A DNA stretch of 64,000 nt, taken from Cacajao melanocephalus. Lineage: Eukaryota > Chordata > Mammalia > Primates > Pitheciidae. The translations under genes were made by a program, and so were the position numbers. The notes beneath the pieces are model-generated. The model had not been told where the DNA came from and did no database searches. It saw nothing but the letters and a program-made list of their open reading frames with translations. The stretch spans positions 27,718 through 91,717 of the forward strand of contig CAUYLG010013901.1 in NCBI GenBank assembly GCA_963573385.1. The letters run 5' to 3'. Below are positions 23,793 through 36,190 of the stretch, piece after piece; the first letter of the stretch is position 1; the number at the start of each line of letters is the position of its first letter.

Positions 23793-24109
23793 GTATTACC
23801 TTTGTTGCTTTAATCTCTGTCTTGTCACTGCCAAGAGCGGTTGTTTTAGAAACAGGGACACTTTGGGCAGAAGACCTGTTAGTTTCTTCCTTCATTCAGG
23901 GATGCCACCTTGCAGAGAAGGGCACAGGCCCTCGAGTCTCACACCTTGCCAGGAACCTGGCTCCCTTAGGCATGCCCATGTGACCTCGCCTAAGTTACTT
24001 AACCCCTCTGAGCCTCACGTGAGGTTATCATAAGGATAGGTGATCAATACATGTCAATTTCTCATCCCTGTGTCCTGCACCCCGTAAGCACCTAACTGGT
24101 AGTTACCAT

Positions 24110-24485
24110 TACTATTAATTTTCCAGGGCTGCCATAACAAAGTACCACAGGCTAGACTTAAAAACAAGAGAAATGTAATTTCCCTGTGGCTGGAAGCCGG
24201 AGATCAGGTGTCTGCAGGTCTGATTCCTTCTGAGCCTGTTCTTGGCTTGCAGAGGCTGCCTTCTCCCTGTATCTTCCTAAGGGCCTCCCGGTCTGTGCGT
24301 CTGTGTCCTAACCTCTTCCATGAGGACACCAGGCATGCAAGACCGGGACACAGCCTGGTGACCTCCCTTTACCTTATTACTTCTGTAAAAAACCCTGTCT
24401 CCAAAAACAGTCACATCCTGGGGCACTGGGACTTAGGACTTTAACATAGGAATTTCGGGGAACACAGTTTGGCCCCTAACACCGT
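24110..24485 (-). mobile_element. MLT1-type LTR, antisense
   Basis: The phrases agggctgccataacaaagta, ctggaagccggagatcaggt, cagtcacatcctggggcact and ggccctaac at the end. Confidence 0.85.
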
Positions 24486-24839
24486 TACAGTCAGTCTCTC
24501 CACCTCTCACTTCCCTGTGGTGAGTTCACTTCTGCAGTGAATGCCGGCTGTCTGCCGGATTGGCAGGTGCTGCATGCCCTGGGTACAGGCTGGGGGAGAT
24601 GTGGTCCCTGACTTCAAGCAGATCAGAACGCTCTGCATCCTTTTGTCGTTTTATTGTGGTTTCAGCCACTGGAGAAAGTCTTCCCTATTCACAGACATGG
24701 AAGATATGGCTCATAGCGGGACTGTGACTGCCCCAGGTCACGTAACAGAATCAAATTGTGCCCTGCAGCCTCCTCCTCGGTCCTCCTTCCACCCTTGAAA
24801 CTGCAAGGCCAATGTGGCATTTCTGCTGCAATGAAGGGG

Positions 24840-25125
24840 ACAAAAAAAAAAATAAAAAATCACCTTAGATAAATTTAGATAAAATGAGAGAGGCTAAATA
24901 ACAAGATACAAGAAAATGGCATAAACCTGTCGGGAATGACAAATCTCTTAGGAAATAATTCAGTATAAAGTAAAAAAGAAGACAAAGACAGATTTTTAAA
25001 ATGAGGGATAAAATGGCCCAGAATAAATACCAGCAATTTCAGAAGACAGGAAACCAAGTAAATTAAAATCAAAATGTAAGATAAGGTAAGAATCAGAAAG
25101 CAAATCAGAAACTCTGAATAAAATG
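24840..25125. repeat. A-rich block of unknown origin
   Basis: About 50% A with few T, like the A-rich strand of an L1 fragment, but I could not match it. It contains the left copy of a 25-bp word repeated at 25452. Confidence 0.5.
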
Positions 25126-25604
25126 AAATGGACGGAAGCTTCCGTGTCCTCAGGCAGGAGCCTCAGGAGCTGCAGCCCTGGGCAGCTGTGTGTGCTCTTG
25201 GGCCATGCTGGCTGGGCAGCAGGAAGCTCTTGTGGTTCGGCACAGCCTGGCTCCCTGCATGCTCCCGGGCAACCTTCCTTGTGGCTTCCCTGCTATGCCC
25301 TGAAGTAGTCCCGCCTGTTACTTTGTTTAGTTCCTGTCTGTGATATTGACTCTACCCCCTAGGAATCCCCTCCATCCATCACTAGAATGTCAGCTCCATG
25401 AAACCAGGGACCTCGTGTATCCCATTCACAGCTGCTTCTCCAGTAAAGTGACATAAACCTGTTGGGAATGACAAATGCCAAAAAGACAACCCTGCACACG
25501 ATGGGTACTCAGTAACAATGTGTTGATTCCCTCTTGGTTCATGTCTTCTGGCTTCATGCTAGGAATTAAAACACGTGTCTCAAGCCTTGAAGTTTATGTC
25601 ATAA

Positions 25605-25944
<340 letters not shown>

Positions 25945-26489
25945 GAGGATTTATGTTTTGCAAAGAGTTGAAGGCAAGCTTTGATAGCACGCTTTAGGCT
26001 TCTATCTGTGTAGACCTCGGGTATGAGAAAGTACAGGGAGTGGGGAACACAGCGGAACGTACTGGAATGTGGGCTCTGAACTTAGCCTCGGGCTCCAGCT
26101 CAGGAGACCCTGAGACTCCAAGGCACCAGACGTATTCCAAAGGAGAGGCAACTCCACCACAGAAAAGGCCAAGTGAATGCCTCAGAGGTGTCTCTTCTTT
26201 AAAGAGTCATATTCTAAAACTGTTCCATTTCCCTCCTAGGGAAAGAGGACATACAGTATTTTGATTTTCTCTGAAGCCTCCATGAGGTTGACCTGCTGGC
26301 CCACGGTGGATTTGGGAAGTCCCCCTGCTTCCTCGCCTGCTGCCGTAACATCTGCAGGGCGTGGATCAGGGGATTTGTTACCTTGGGAGGAGCATAGCTC
26401 AAGTCACAGAAAAATGCCTTAGTCGTGTCTGTAATGAGAATTACACGGGTTGCCTAGCTCCTGTAAGCTCCAAGTCCTGAGGTCTGGTT

Positions 26490-26770
26490 CTTTTTTTTTT
26501 TTTTTTTTTTTTGAGACAGAGTTTCACTCTTGCGGTCTGGGTTCATTGCAACTTCCGCCTCCCGGGTTCAAGCCATTCTCCTGCCTCAGCCTCCCGAGCA
26601 GCTGGAATTACAGGCATCTGCCACCATTCCTGGCTAATTTTTGTATTTTTAGTAGAGATGGGGTTTCACCACGTTGGCCAGGCTGACCTCGAGCTCCTGA
26701 CCTCGGGTGATCCACCCGCCTCGGCCTCCCAAAGTGCTGGGTTTACAGACGTGAGCCACTGCTCCCGGCT
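26490..26770 (-). repeat. Alu with short deletion, antisense
   Basis: Poly-T at 26490-26512, then gagacagagtttcactcttg. The cccaggctggagtg block is lost. Confidence 0.93.
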
Positions 26771-26777
26771 GGTCTGA

Positions 26778-27131
<354 letters not shown>

Positions 27132-27204
27132 CTGCTATTGCTACTGCTACTGCTGCTACCACTAATATTACTACTACCAGCTGCTGCCACCAACAGCAGT
27201 AATA

Positions 27205-27395
27205 TTTTATAGCACCCCCTAGTGCCAGGCACTCTTCAGGGTTCTATAGTACCTAACTTAATCCTCATAGCAATTCTGTGAATTAAATATGATTACCATT
27301 TCACAGATGAGAAAACAGACACAGAGAGGCTAATACCTTGCCCAAGGTACAGCTGTTGGTGAGCAGCGGAGCCCTGTATGAACTCGGACAGCCTG
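27205..27395 (-). repeat. MIR, antisense
   Basis: The phrases tagtgccaggcactcttcag, accatttcacagatgagaaa and gcccaaggtacagctg. Confidence 0.8.
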
Positions 27396-28022
27396 GCCCT
27401 AGCCATCGCCCTATATACTGCCTGTCAGTGGCAAGCCAGTCTGCCTCTACCCCCAGGAAGAAGTGTGTTCTCATGCTGGGTCTTCTCAGTCACCATGCAG
27501 TTAGACAGGTGGAATGCCGTAACACGCTTCATTTTTCTGTTTCATGTATCTTCTCAGCAGAGGAATATTGGAGAGCATTAGGAATTGACCCACAGGGAGT
27601 TGGGGTTTGGAGAATCAAATGCATCTGAGGGAGAGAAGAACAGTGCAGTCCAGTCAGAGCCCAGGATTCTGCCTACCTCTGTGAAAGAGGCAGATGCTGG
27701 GAGGGTGGAGGTGACCTACCCTGGTCACGGGCTTGGAGTGAGTGCCCCACCCCAAGGGTTTCTCCACAAGGGCATGCTCCGTGACTTTCTTGGATGTTAG
27801 TGAGCCTGTTGTTTGGATTTCTCGCAGCCTCCGGTAGTGGGGGAGGGATCCTAAGCCCACAGGCCCTTCCTCCAACGGCACAACCTTCACAAGCTCTGGC
27901 CTGTCCAACAGTTAGGGCCGACTCTAGCTCCAGGCTTGGCAGGTTGGAAATCACACCAAATGTTACCCCACATGTCAGACCCCAAACTGTTGCTGAAAGC
28001 GTTTTCTTTTTTCCTTTTCTAG

Positions 28023-28076
28023 AATAGAACACAGCTGAAAGCACTCTTTACCATAACAGCAGAAGAAAACATACGG
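28023..28076 (+). CDS. EVC2: EVC2 exon 7 (54 bp), extracellular
   Basis: A strong pyrimidine tract (ttttcttttttccttttctag) ends at 28022 and the donor GTAAGA starts at 28077. Eighteen codons read NRTQLKALFTITAEENIR, phase 0 at both ends. An NRT sequon opens the exon, the fourth in the window. The exon joins exon 6 (QSSSR) to exon 8 (VLPNHG) just outside the membrane. Its symmetric phase means skipping would delete 18 residues without a frameshift. It precedes a 16.7 kb intron, the longest complete one here. Confidence 0.93.
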
Positions 28077-28544
28077 GTAAGAGAAATGACATGACCTGAA
28101 CACCCCCTGCCTTAGATCTGTGTCTCTTCACACCCATGCTGTGTGGGTCTCCTGCCTGTCCTTGGTGCTGTGGGGAGGGGCCAGCTGTTGGCCTTGGTAC
28201 TCCAGTTCCTGTGTGCCCTGAGGCTGCCTCACTGGTTTCCCTGGACGACCCTCTACCTGGGCAAGGCAGGTCGGCCACAGGCCGGACAGGCTGAGGCTCC
28301 TCTGCCCGTCTGTGCTACTGTCCAGCCATGCTCCTACTTGTGCCCAGCGTTTGCCACTAGGTCAAGCTTCTGGTCACATTTTGTCTTCCCAAAGCCTGCT
28401 GTCTGTGGGCAGGCCTCTCTCTGCTTCTGCTGTTCCCCACGAATACTTCTCCATTTCTGTTCTTCAGTTTCCTCATTTGCAGCTCACACGTTCACTCATT
28501 CCTGTATTCACCAAGTGTTCATTCATCAGGTAACAATACTTACA

Positions 28545-28720
28545 TTTCTTAAGCACTTGCTGGGTGCCAGGCATTCTAAGCGATTTATATATGTGGAATC
28601 TCATCATCTTTACCACAGTCTTGTGAGACAGATTCAATTTTAAAACCACTGCCATTTCATATGAGGAAACCAAGGCACATTAAAGTCAAGTATTTTGCCC
28701 AAGATCCCGTGGCTAGAATG
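28545..28720 (-). repeat. MIR, antisense
   Basis: The phrases gctgggtgccaggcattcta, atatgaggaaaccaaggcac and ttgcccaagatcccgtggct. Confidence 0.75.
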
Positions 28721-28844
28721 TCAGAGTCCCCAAGACCCACCCCCAGGTTCAATGATTCTCTAGGGTGACTCACAGGACTTACATATACAGACATGTGCCA
28801 CCTAATGACATTTTGGGGAACAATGTCATTGAGGTAAAATTCCT

Positions 28845-29414
28845 ATGCCACAAAAGAAATGACACTCGAAGATAAATCCTCTCAGCGAGGCAGTTTACTT
28901 CTGTAGAAGGGTGCTGCGCCTCGTGGATGGAGCAATGGGGAGCACACACCTGGACAAGGGAGGAAGAGGGGTACTTATTCCTGACGGAGGTTGCCGCTAT
29001 TGCTGTGTTGTTCCCCTGTTGGCTAGGGTTAGACCGCACAGGCAGGACTAATCCTGATTGGCTAGTTTAAAGAGAGCAGGGGTATGAGCTGAAGTGGCAG
29101 GGCGGGTGGTTTGGTGAGAAGGATGGTTACGGGCAGGTCAGAGCAGGTAGCCAGGGGTGACCTAGGTCAAAGCAGGTGACTGGAGCAGGTGACCAGGGCA
29201 GGTGACCGAAGCAGGTAACTGAGATGAGTCAGGATGGAGATGGAGACCAGGGGAACAGATGTGAACTACTGATTAGAACTGGTGGAAGAGGTTGTTTACT
29301 GAAACTACAAGGAAGTTAAACTTTAAAATGGAGGACAAAGAACTGGGCATACTGACATGCTGATTCTTGGAAGAAAAATTTAGAATTCATTGCATCCAAT
29401 AAATAGACTGCATA
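28845..29414 (-). mobile_element. LTR-like insertion inside the Tigger element, family not assigned
   Basis: About 570 bp interrupts the Tigger sequence between cattttggggaacaatgtca and gcatatatgaaagtggtccc. Minus-strand CCAAT (gattggctag at 29057) and an internal minisatellite suggest an LTR, but clean ends were not found. Confidence 0.4.
29133..29226. repeat. Minisatellite of 13-14 bp (gcaggtgaccagg-like)
   Basis: Five to six imperfect copies of agcaggtgac/agcaggtaac. Contains TGACCTAGGTCA (29158-29169) and AGGTCA-aagc-AGGTGA (29164-29179). Confidence 0.8.
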
Positions 29415-30082
29415 TATGAAAGTGGTCCCCTAAGATTGTGATGCAGCTGAAAAATTCCCATCATCCAGTGATGACATAGCTGTGTACTGTCCATCATAGC
29501 ACAGCGTCATGCACCTGTTTGGAGATTCTGGTGTGAAACCTGCTGTGCTGCCAGTCAGAAAAAGTCTAGCATGTACAATTATGTACAAACATAATACTTG
29601 ATAATACTATAAGACTATGTTACTGGTTTATGTATTCACGATACACACTTTTTATTGTTATTTTAGAGTATATTCCTTCCACTGATCAAATCCAAAATAA
29701 ACTTACCTGTAAATCAGCCTCAGGCAGGTCCATCCAGAGGGGTCTAGAAGAAGGCATTGTTATCCTAGGAGAGGGCAGGTCCGTGCCTGTTATTGCCCCT
29801 GAAGAACTTCCAGTGGGACAAGGTGTGGAGGCAGAAGGCAGTGATGTTGGTGATCCTGACACGGTGTGGGTCTAGGCTAATGTGTGTGTTTGTGTCTTCG
29901 TTTTTAACAAAAAAGTTTAAGAATTTTTTTTTTAAAAACCTGAAAAATATAGAAAGTTTACAGAGTAAGGATATAATGAAAGGAGCTATTTTTGTAGAGC
30001 TGTACAATGTGTTTGTGTCTTAAGCCGTGTTATTACCAGAAAGTCCAAATGTTAAAAAATAGTAAAAAGGTAATAAAGTCCC

Positions 30083-30285
30083 AAGGAGGGGAACATTACA
30101 TACTGGGGCCTGTTGGCGGGTAGGGAACAAGGGGAAGGAGAACATTAGGACAAATACCTAATGCATGCAGGGCTTAAAACCTAGATGACGGGTTGATAGG
30201 TGCAGCAAATCACCATGGCACATGTATACTTATGTAACAAACCACGTTCTGTACATGTATCCCAGAACTTAAAGTAAAATTAAAT
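30083..30285 (+). mobile_element. L1 3' end, sense
   Basis: The phrases actggggcctgttggcgggt, cctagatgacgggttgatag and catgtatcccagaacttaaa, ending in an A-rich tail. Severely 5'-truncated. Confidence 0.9.
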
Positions 30286-30366
30286 AAAGTAAATAAGTTA
30301 TAGTAAGCCAAGATTAACTTATTACTGAAAAAACCTACACAGCATGTATTTTTAAAATAAATTTAG

Positions 30367-30660
30367 TGACCAGGCATGGTGGCTCAGACCTGTAATCACA
30401 GTAATCACCTTTGGGAGGCCGAAGTGGGCTGATCACTTGAGGCCAGGAGTTCAAGATCAGCCTGGCCAATGTAGCGAAACCCATCTCTACTAAAAATACA
30501 AAAGAATTAACTGAGCGTGGTGGCACATGTCTGTGATTCCAGCTGCTCGAGGCTGAGACATGAGAATTGCTTGAACCTGGATGGCGGAGGTGGCAGTGAG
30601 CCGAGATCAAGCCACTGCACTCCAGACTGGGCAACACAGTGAGACTCTGTCTCAAATAAA
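30367..30660 (+). repeat. Alu, sense
   Basis: Starts gaccaggcatggtggctcag and ends gtctcaaataaaatg. The flanking words taaatttagtg (30359 and 30666) are the target duplication. Confidence 0.93.
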
Positions 30661-30850
30661 ATGAGTAAATTTAGTGTAGCCTGAGGATGCAGCGTTTCTA
30701 GTGTCGACGATAGTGTCCAGTAATGCCCCAGGCCTTCACATTCACTCACCACTCACTCACTGACTTGCCCAGAGCAACTTCCAGTCCTGCAAGCTCCAGT
30801 TACGGTCAATTTCCTAGTGCATTTTTTTTGGTCTTCGTACATATTTTTCT

Positions 30851-31132
30851 TTTCTTTCTTTCTTTTTTTCCTTAGACAGAGTCTTGCTCTGTCACCCAGG
30901 CTGGAGTGCAGTGGTGCATTCTCAGCTCACTGCAACCTCTGCCTCCCAGATTCAAGTGATTCTCTTGCCTCAGCCTTCTGAGTAGCTGGGATTACAGGCA
31001 CCCACCACCACGTCCAGCTAATTTTTGTATTTTTAGTAGAGACAGGGTTTCACCACATTGGCCAGGCTGGTCTTGAACTCCTGACTTCAAGTGATCCAGC
31101 CACCTCAGCCTCCCAAAGTGCTAGGATTACAG
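30851..31132 (-). repeat. Alu, antisense, 5'-truncated
   Basis: (TTTC)n tail then agacagagtcttgctctgtc. Stops at ctaggattacagg, lacking the extreme 5' end of the Alu. Confidence 0.93.
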
Positions 31133-31428
31133 GCTTTGGTACCTTTTCTATACTTAGATCTATTTATATATATAAATCCTTAGCATGTGTTACAGTTACC
31201 TACAGTATTCAGTACAGTAACATGCTGTACAGGTTTGTAGCCTAGGAGCAATAGACTATACCACAGAGCACAGGTGAGTAGTGGGCTAGATCATCTAGGT
31301 TAGTATAAGTCACGCTATGATGTGTGCAAAATGAGGAAATCTCCTGACAATGCATTTCTAGGAACATCTCTCCGTCGTTAGGTGATGCATGCCTGTAGTT
31401 TACCCACTGCTATGACTTACTATGGTGA

Positions 31429-31775
<347 letters not shown>

Positions 31776-32849
31776 TGCAAGTTTTAAGAGTCCTCTCCTG
31801 GTGGAGTCACAGAGGGTATGCTTCATTCCCCCAGCATGAGTTGTGATAACACATGTGAAGTGTCGTCTACCAGGGAAGCTCCTTAGAAACTCAGTGCCAG
31901 AATTTTTATTGGGGGCTGGCCGTGTAGGCACTCTCTGCCCGTCATATACCAAGATTCCAGACTCCCAGAAGGAAAGCAGGTGCTCAGCATAAGCCACACT
32001 GTTTGCACAGACAGTTTGAAAACAGAGAGCCTCTCTAACCAGAAAATAGTAGAAACCCTCCCAAAATCCATGTTCCCAGACATCAGCTGAGGCCCAGCCT
32101 TGCAGGAACGGCTTTCAGAGGATGGCAGTCTTTGGCTGGAGTTGTTCACTCTTTTCTGAATGGCTAGTAAGTGGCAGGACCCGGATTTGAATCCAAGTAG
32201 TTTGGCTCCAGAGCCCTGCTGTCAGGCACTGGGCCACACTCCTTCCCAGAGAGCCAGAGTCCTGCACAGAAGAGAGGAAGAGAGAGTACAAGGCTGGCCT
32301 TGGGTGAGTGTTTAGTTTAGCGGGACCATCAGGTGCACTGAGTAACAAGTCTCCCTGGTGGTCTGTGAGCTCCTTGGGGGTGAGGCTGTGTCAGATTCGC
32401 CCATGTCCCCCACTGTGTGGTACATTGTAGGTGGCACTCAATGGGTAAATATCCCATGATTGAGCTTATTGTCATCAATGGTGATGATTGTTGCTCAGGA
32501 GGAGGTGCCTGGTTGCTGCAAGAGCATACTAAAAGGCAGAGAACACTCACTGAAGGGTGTTTCTGAGCTGCCGCATGCTCCCTTGTGGATGGAGTTGAGT
32601 CATGCCCACGTCTTCCAGGCTTCCTGTCACCTGCATATTGCCTTCAGGAGAGAGAGGAATAGTTGCCCCCGGGATGCAGACCTGTGGATGCAAGGCGTGG
32701 CCATGGAGCTGGAGCTGGATTTCAGCTACGTCAGCCCCCAAGACAGGCGTTCCCGGGCTGTGGACCGCGTTCAGGAAGCTCCTTGAGTGGGGAGAGTAGG
32801 TGTACGCACAGGGTGGCCCTGTGGTGTTGTGTGGGCCCAGCAGACTCTT

Positions 32850-33085
32850 GGATCATAAAGCCTGGCTGTGAATCCCTGTCCCTCCACTGATTGCATGTGA
32901 CCTTGGGCAGGTCACTTACCTCTGAGGGCCTCAGTTTCCCCAACTGAAATGAAAGTCATAACAATATTCACTTCATAGGGTAGTTGTCAAGGTCAATGGG
33001 TCAAGGGATGTAAAGCACTCAGCACAGTGCCCGGCGTTGTGGGGGCCCCATGAATGTCAGCTGTTACCATCAGCACTGTTATTAT
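32850..33085 (+). repeat. MIR, sense
   Basis: The phrases gtgaccttgggcaggtcact, ggcctcagtttccccaactg and aaagcactcagcacagtgcc. Confidence 0.88.
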
Positions 33086-33766
33086 TATTTACACCTGAGG
33101 ACAACACAGCTGTGCCAAGTGTTCTGTGACATTGAGAATGAATGTTTTGCATCAGGGCCTCATGCTCCAGTGCCCACGGGGGCCACTCAGGTGCTATAAG
33201 TGTATGTCAGGCTCAGTGCAAGATTCTAGGAAGTAATGGAGTGTGGGACAGCCTGGACACTCAGGTCACCTGTCACCCACCATCCCGACCCTCACACTCA
33301 GGCAGCACCTGAAAAAAAAAAAAAGACCAAAGAATGCAGAGTACTCATTGAGTTTGTGAGTTCGTGACCTGAAATATAGATTGCTTGTCCTATGGGCACT
33401 GACAGGAGAGAGAGAACTCCATGGGCTGGGGGGACTGGCAGGCTTCCTGGAGGAGGAAGAGTTCAACTGGACCTTCAAGGTTAGGTTTAATTAAAAATAG
33501 GGGAGGGGCAGCTGAAGATCCAACTTCTGTGTTAAGCCAGTGTTAACTACTGGTCAGGAATGAACCAAGAACTGCTAGGTGGCATGCACATAAGAGTGAG
33601 GCAAGGCCATGGCAGCCATGGCGTGTGTTCCAGCAGGACTGATGCGGGCACTTGCAGAGATAGTGGAATTATACCAGATCCATGTGGTCGTGATGAATCG
33701 GATGAGCTCCCTGGGAGGGTAGCAGCGCCCCTGTCATTTGCATCAGGCAGTTAAGAAACACAGGGT

Positions 33767-34063
33767 AGGCCGGGCGAGGTGGCTTAGCCTGTAATCCCAG
33801 CACTTTGGGAGGCCAAGATGGGTGGATCACAAGGTCAGGAGTTCAAAACCAACCTGGCCAAGATGGTGAAACTTCATCTATACTAAAAATACAAAAAAAT
33901 TAGCTGGGCATGGTGGTGGGCACCTGTAATCTCAGCTACTCGGGAGACTGAGGCAGAGAATGACTTGAACCCAGGAGGTGGAGGTTGCAGTGAACCAAGA
34001 TCACGCCACTGCATTCTAGCCTGGGCAACACAGTGAGACTCCATCTCAAAAAAAAAAAAAAAA
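33767..34063 (+). repeat. Alu (AluS-like), sense
   Basis: Starts aggccgggcgaggtggctta and ends with an A-tail at 34048-34062. The repeated acagggt/gcagggt words flank it. Confidence 0.95.
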
Positions 34064-34479
34064 TGCAGGGTGAAAACAGGAGGCTTCCATTGTGTAAACA
34101 GAGATTCTGCCGCACTTGAGAGCTACCCATTATCTCTTTAATTTCCTATTACTTTCCTGAGGGTGAAACTGACACATGTAAGCCAAGGAAAATGATATCC
34201 CAAGAAATTATTTCTCAGTTTTTCTCAAGAAATCTTCTTCACCTTTCTGTCTCTTGGCTGAGTAGTGTCTTTTTGAGAGGAAATAAGAATCACACATTGA
34301 GTGCAGGTCTCAGATGGCACTAGACATCACCTTCTGTGTTCATCACATGTGCCCATGAAAGGGCTGGGTACCGTGCCGGGCTCCAGGAGAACAGGTCACA
34401 GTGTTCTACTACCAGGATCTCAGGTCTAATCAAAGAGAGACATTTAAACCAATTGTTATGGTACCCCAATTCATTTAGA

Positions 34480-35060
34480 GCACAATTCCAATACTAATTT
34501 AATGGGACTTTGGAGGGGATGTGAAAAAGAAATTAGTTTCACCTGAAAATATACATTATGAACCCAGATGGAAAGATTTTGAAAATGGAGAGTAATGTGA
34601 GAGGATTTGCCATAGCAGATATTAAGAATATTACGAAGCTACATTAATGCAGCATTTGACTGCTACAGGAGACATCAGACCAATGGAACAAAAGATAAAA
34701 TCTACACACATATGTATACATACGTTTTAAACCAATGGGAGAAGGATGTATCATACATGAATTTGGTAACAACTGACTGGGTCTTTTGAAAGAAAGATAA
34801 AGATGTATTTCCTAATCAGATAAAAATCTAAGTAAATATAACAATTTGTAAAAAGTGGGCTAATAGGATATGATCTGGAGAAAACTGGATTTGGGTACAC
34901 ATCGTTGCAAACTTTACATTTAAAAACAGCACTCAGAAAGATAAATGAGAAACTTGGGGAATATTTGTAATATATATTGTATAAGAGATAAAATATTAAT
35001 GTTTTTAATATATAAAGGGCATTTTAATTTTAATGTATAAGAGATGGAATGCCACAATAG
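34480..35060 (+). mobile_element. L1/HAL1-like ORF2 fragment, sense, decayed
   Basis: The phrases gaccaatggaacaaaagataa and aaatctacacacatatg, with an A-rich sense strand, resemble the middle of an L1 second reading frame. No intact frame. Confidence 0.5.
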
Positions 35061-35249
35061 ATAGCTATCTATGATATGAGAATTTCCCAAAGACGAGGCT
35101 TACAAGGTGCCCTTGAGGCACAGTGGCAGCCCCTGTCACTCTGAGGGCAAAATCACGTGGCTATTAGTTGGATTTGGAGGCCTAGGGGTTTGCACACAAT
35201 TGTACATTATCATTTTTGCCTTTTTTGTGGACAGTTAATCAAGCCCACT

Positions 35250-35715
35250 AACCATTGCCCCAATCTGCATTTCTTGTTTTGATGACTGCCCCAGCATCCT
35301 ATCCTTTCTGCCTCCAGTTTTGCTCACTACCCAGCCCATTGTCCACGCTGGAGTGGTCTTCCCTAACACACAAACCTGCCTGCTTTCTATTCTTGAGGGG
35401 CCCCCTTTCAGGATCCATCAGGAAGGCTGACCCCCGCTACCCATCTCCCAGGGCTACTGGGTGCCTTTGTTTTCTATTACACTCTGGGTTTGCACATCCT
35501 GTTCTCATCTTAGCTGTTCTTTGGGCAACTCATAAACCTCCTGCCAGACTCTGACCAGCATCTCCACCCTGTGATGCCCTAGCTCTCCCCTGGCAAGCTG
35601 GGTGCACCCTTGGCTGGAGTCCTATGCATTCAACCATTTATTAAAGCCTGGCACTGTGTGACATTGAGGTTATTCCTCTGGATGGCACTTAATACATTTT
35701 TGTTGACATCAGAAT
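35250..35715 (+). repeat. L2-like fragment
   Basis: C/T-rich sequence with cacacaaacctgcctgctttc and gcctggcactgtgtgacatt. Low similarity. Confidence 0.4.
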
Positions 35716-36174
35716 AGAATTGTTGCAATGGAAGAGACCTTAAAGATAATCTAGTCTCACTTTCTCATTTAGAGTAAAAACTTCCGGCCCAGAGAAGTTC
35801 TGGGAACTGGCCAGGTTCTGAACTCAACATCATTGTAGTCAGAATCATGCTGTGTGATTCGTTTTCTAATCCAGATGCCGTTTGCTAGATTGGTAAATTA
35901 GCAAAGCTGCCTTGGTAAGTGTGATTGTCTCTACCCATGATTACCTTCGAGATCTCACTCTTGCCAGAACCATCAGCTGGGAGGCCAAGGGTCTCTTTGC
36001 CCTTGGGGCTGCCCCTCAAGGACTGTGTGACAAAAGTCAGCCAGCCATTCACCCCTCTGCTTCTTGGATCTCAAGCTCAAAGTAAAGGATTTCAAGTAAA
36101 TGACTTCTAGACTCTGTTTTGGAGAAAACATTCATCTGATCTCCATGTTCATCAATCATTTTCTGTGTTTTGAA

Positions 36175-36190
36175 GGGTTGGGTGGGTGGG
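36175..36190 (+). other. Compact G-quadruplex motif
   Basis: GGGTTGGGTGGGTGGG: four G3 tracts with loops of 2, 1 and 1 bases, on the transcribed RNA sense. Such short loops predict a stable parallel fold. Confidence 0.8.

Larger units (their letters stand above)
28788..31395 (+). mobile_element. Tigger-type (Tigger4/Zombi-like) DNA transposon with later insertions
   Basis: Ends cagacatgtgccacctaatg and gttaggtgatgcatgcctg are inverted and flanked by TA (28786-28787 and 31396-31397). The interior includes a decayed coding-like stretch at 29630-29875 (reading near GIVILGEG and IAPEELPVGQ) and is interrupted by an LTR-like insert, an L1 tail and two Alus. No intact transposase. Confidence 0.72.

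Noticed and set aside
23431..24033. 200-codon open frame over exon 6
   Set aside because: It runs in a different phase from the EVC2 coding frame and extends into both introns.
29630..29875. 81-codon frame as a possible domesticated transposase gene
   Set aside because: It is a short decayed part of the Tigger-type element, truncated and interrupted by later insertions, with no sign of a complete frame.
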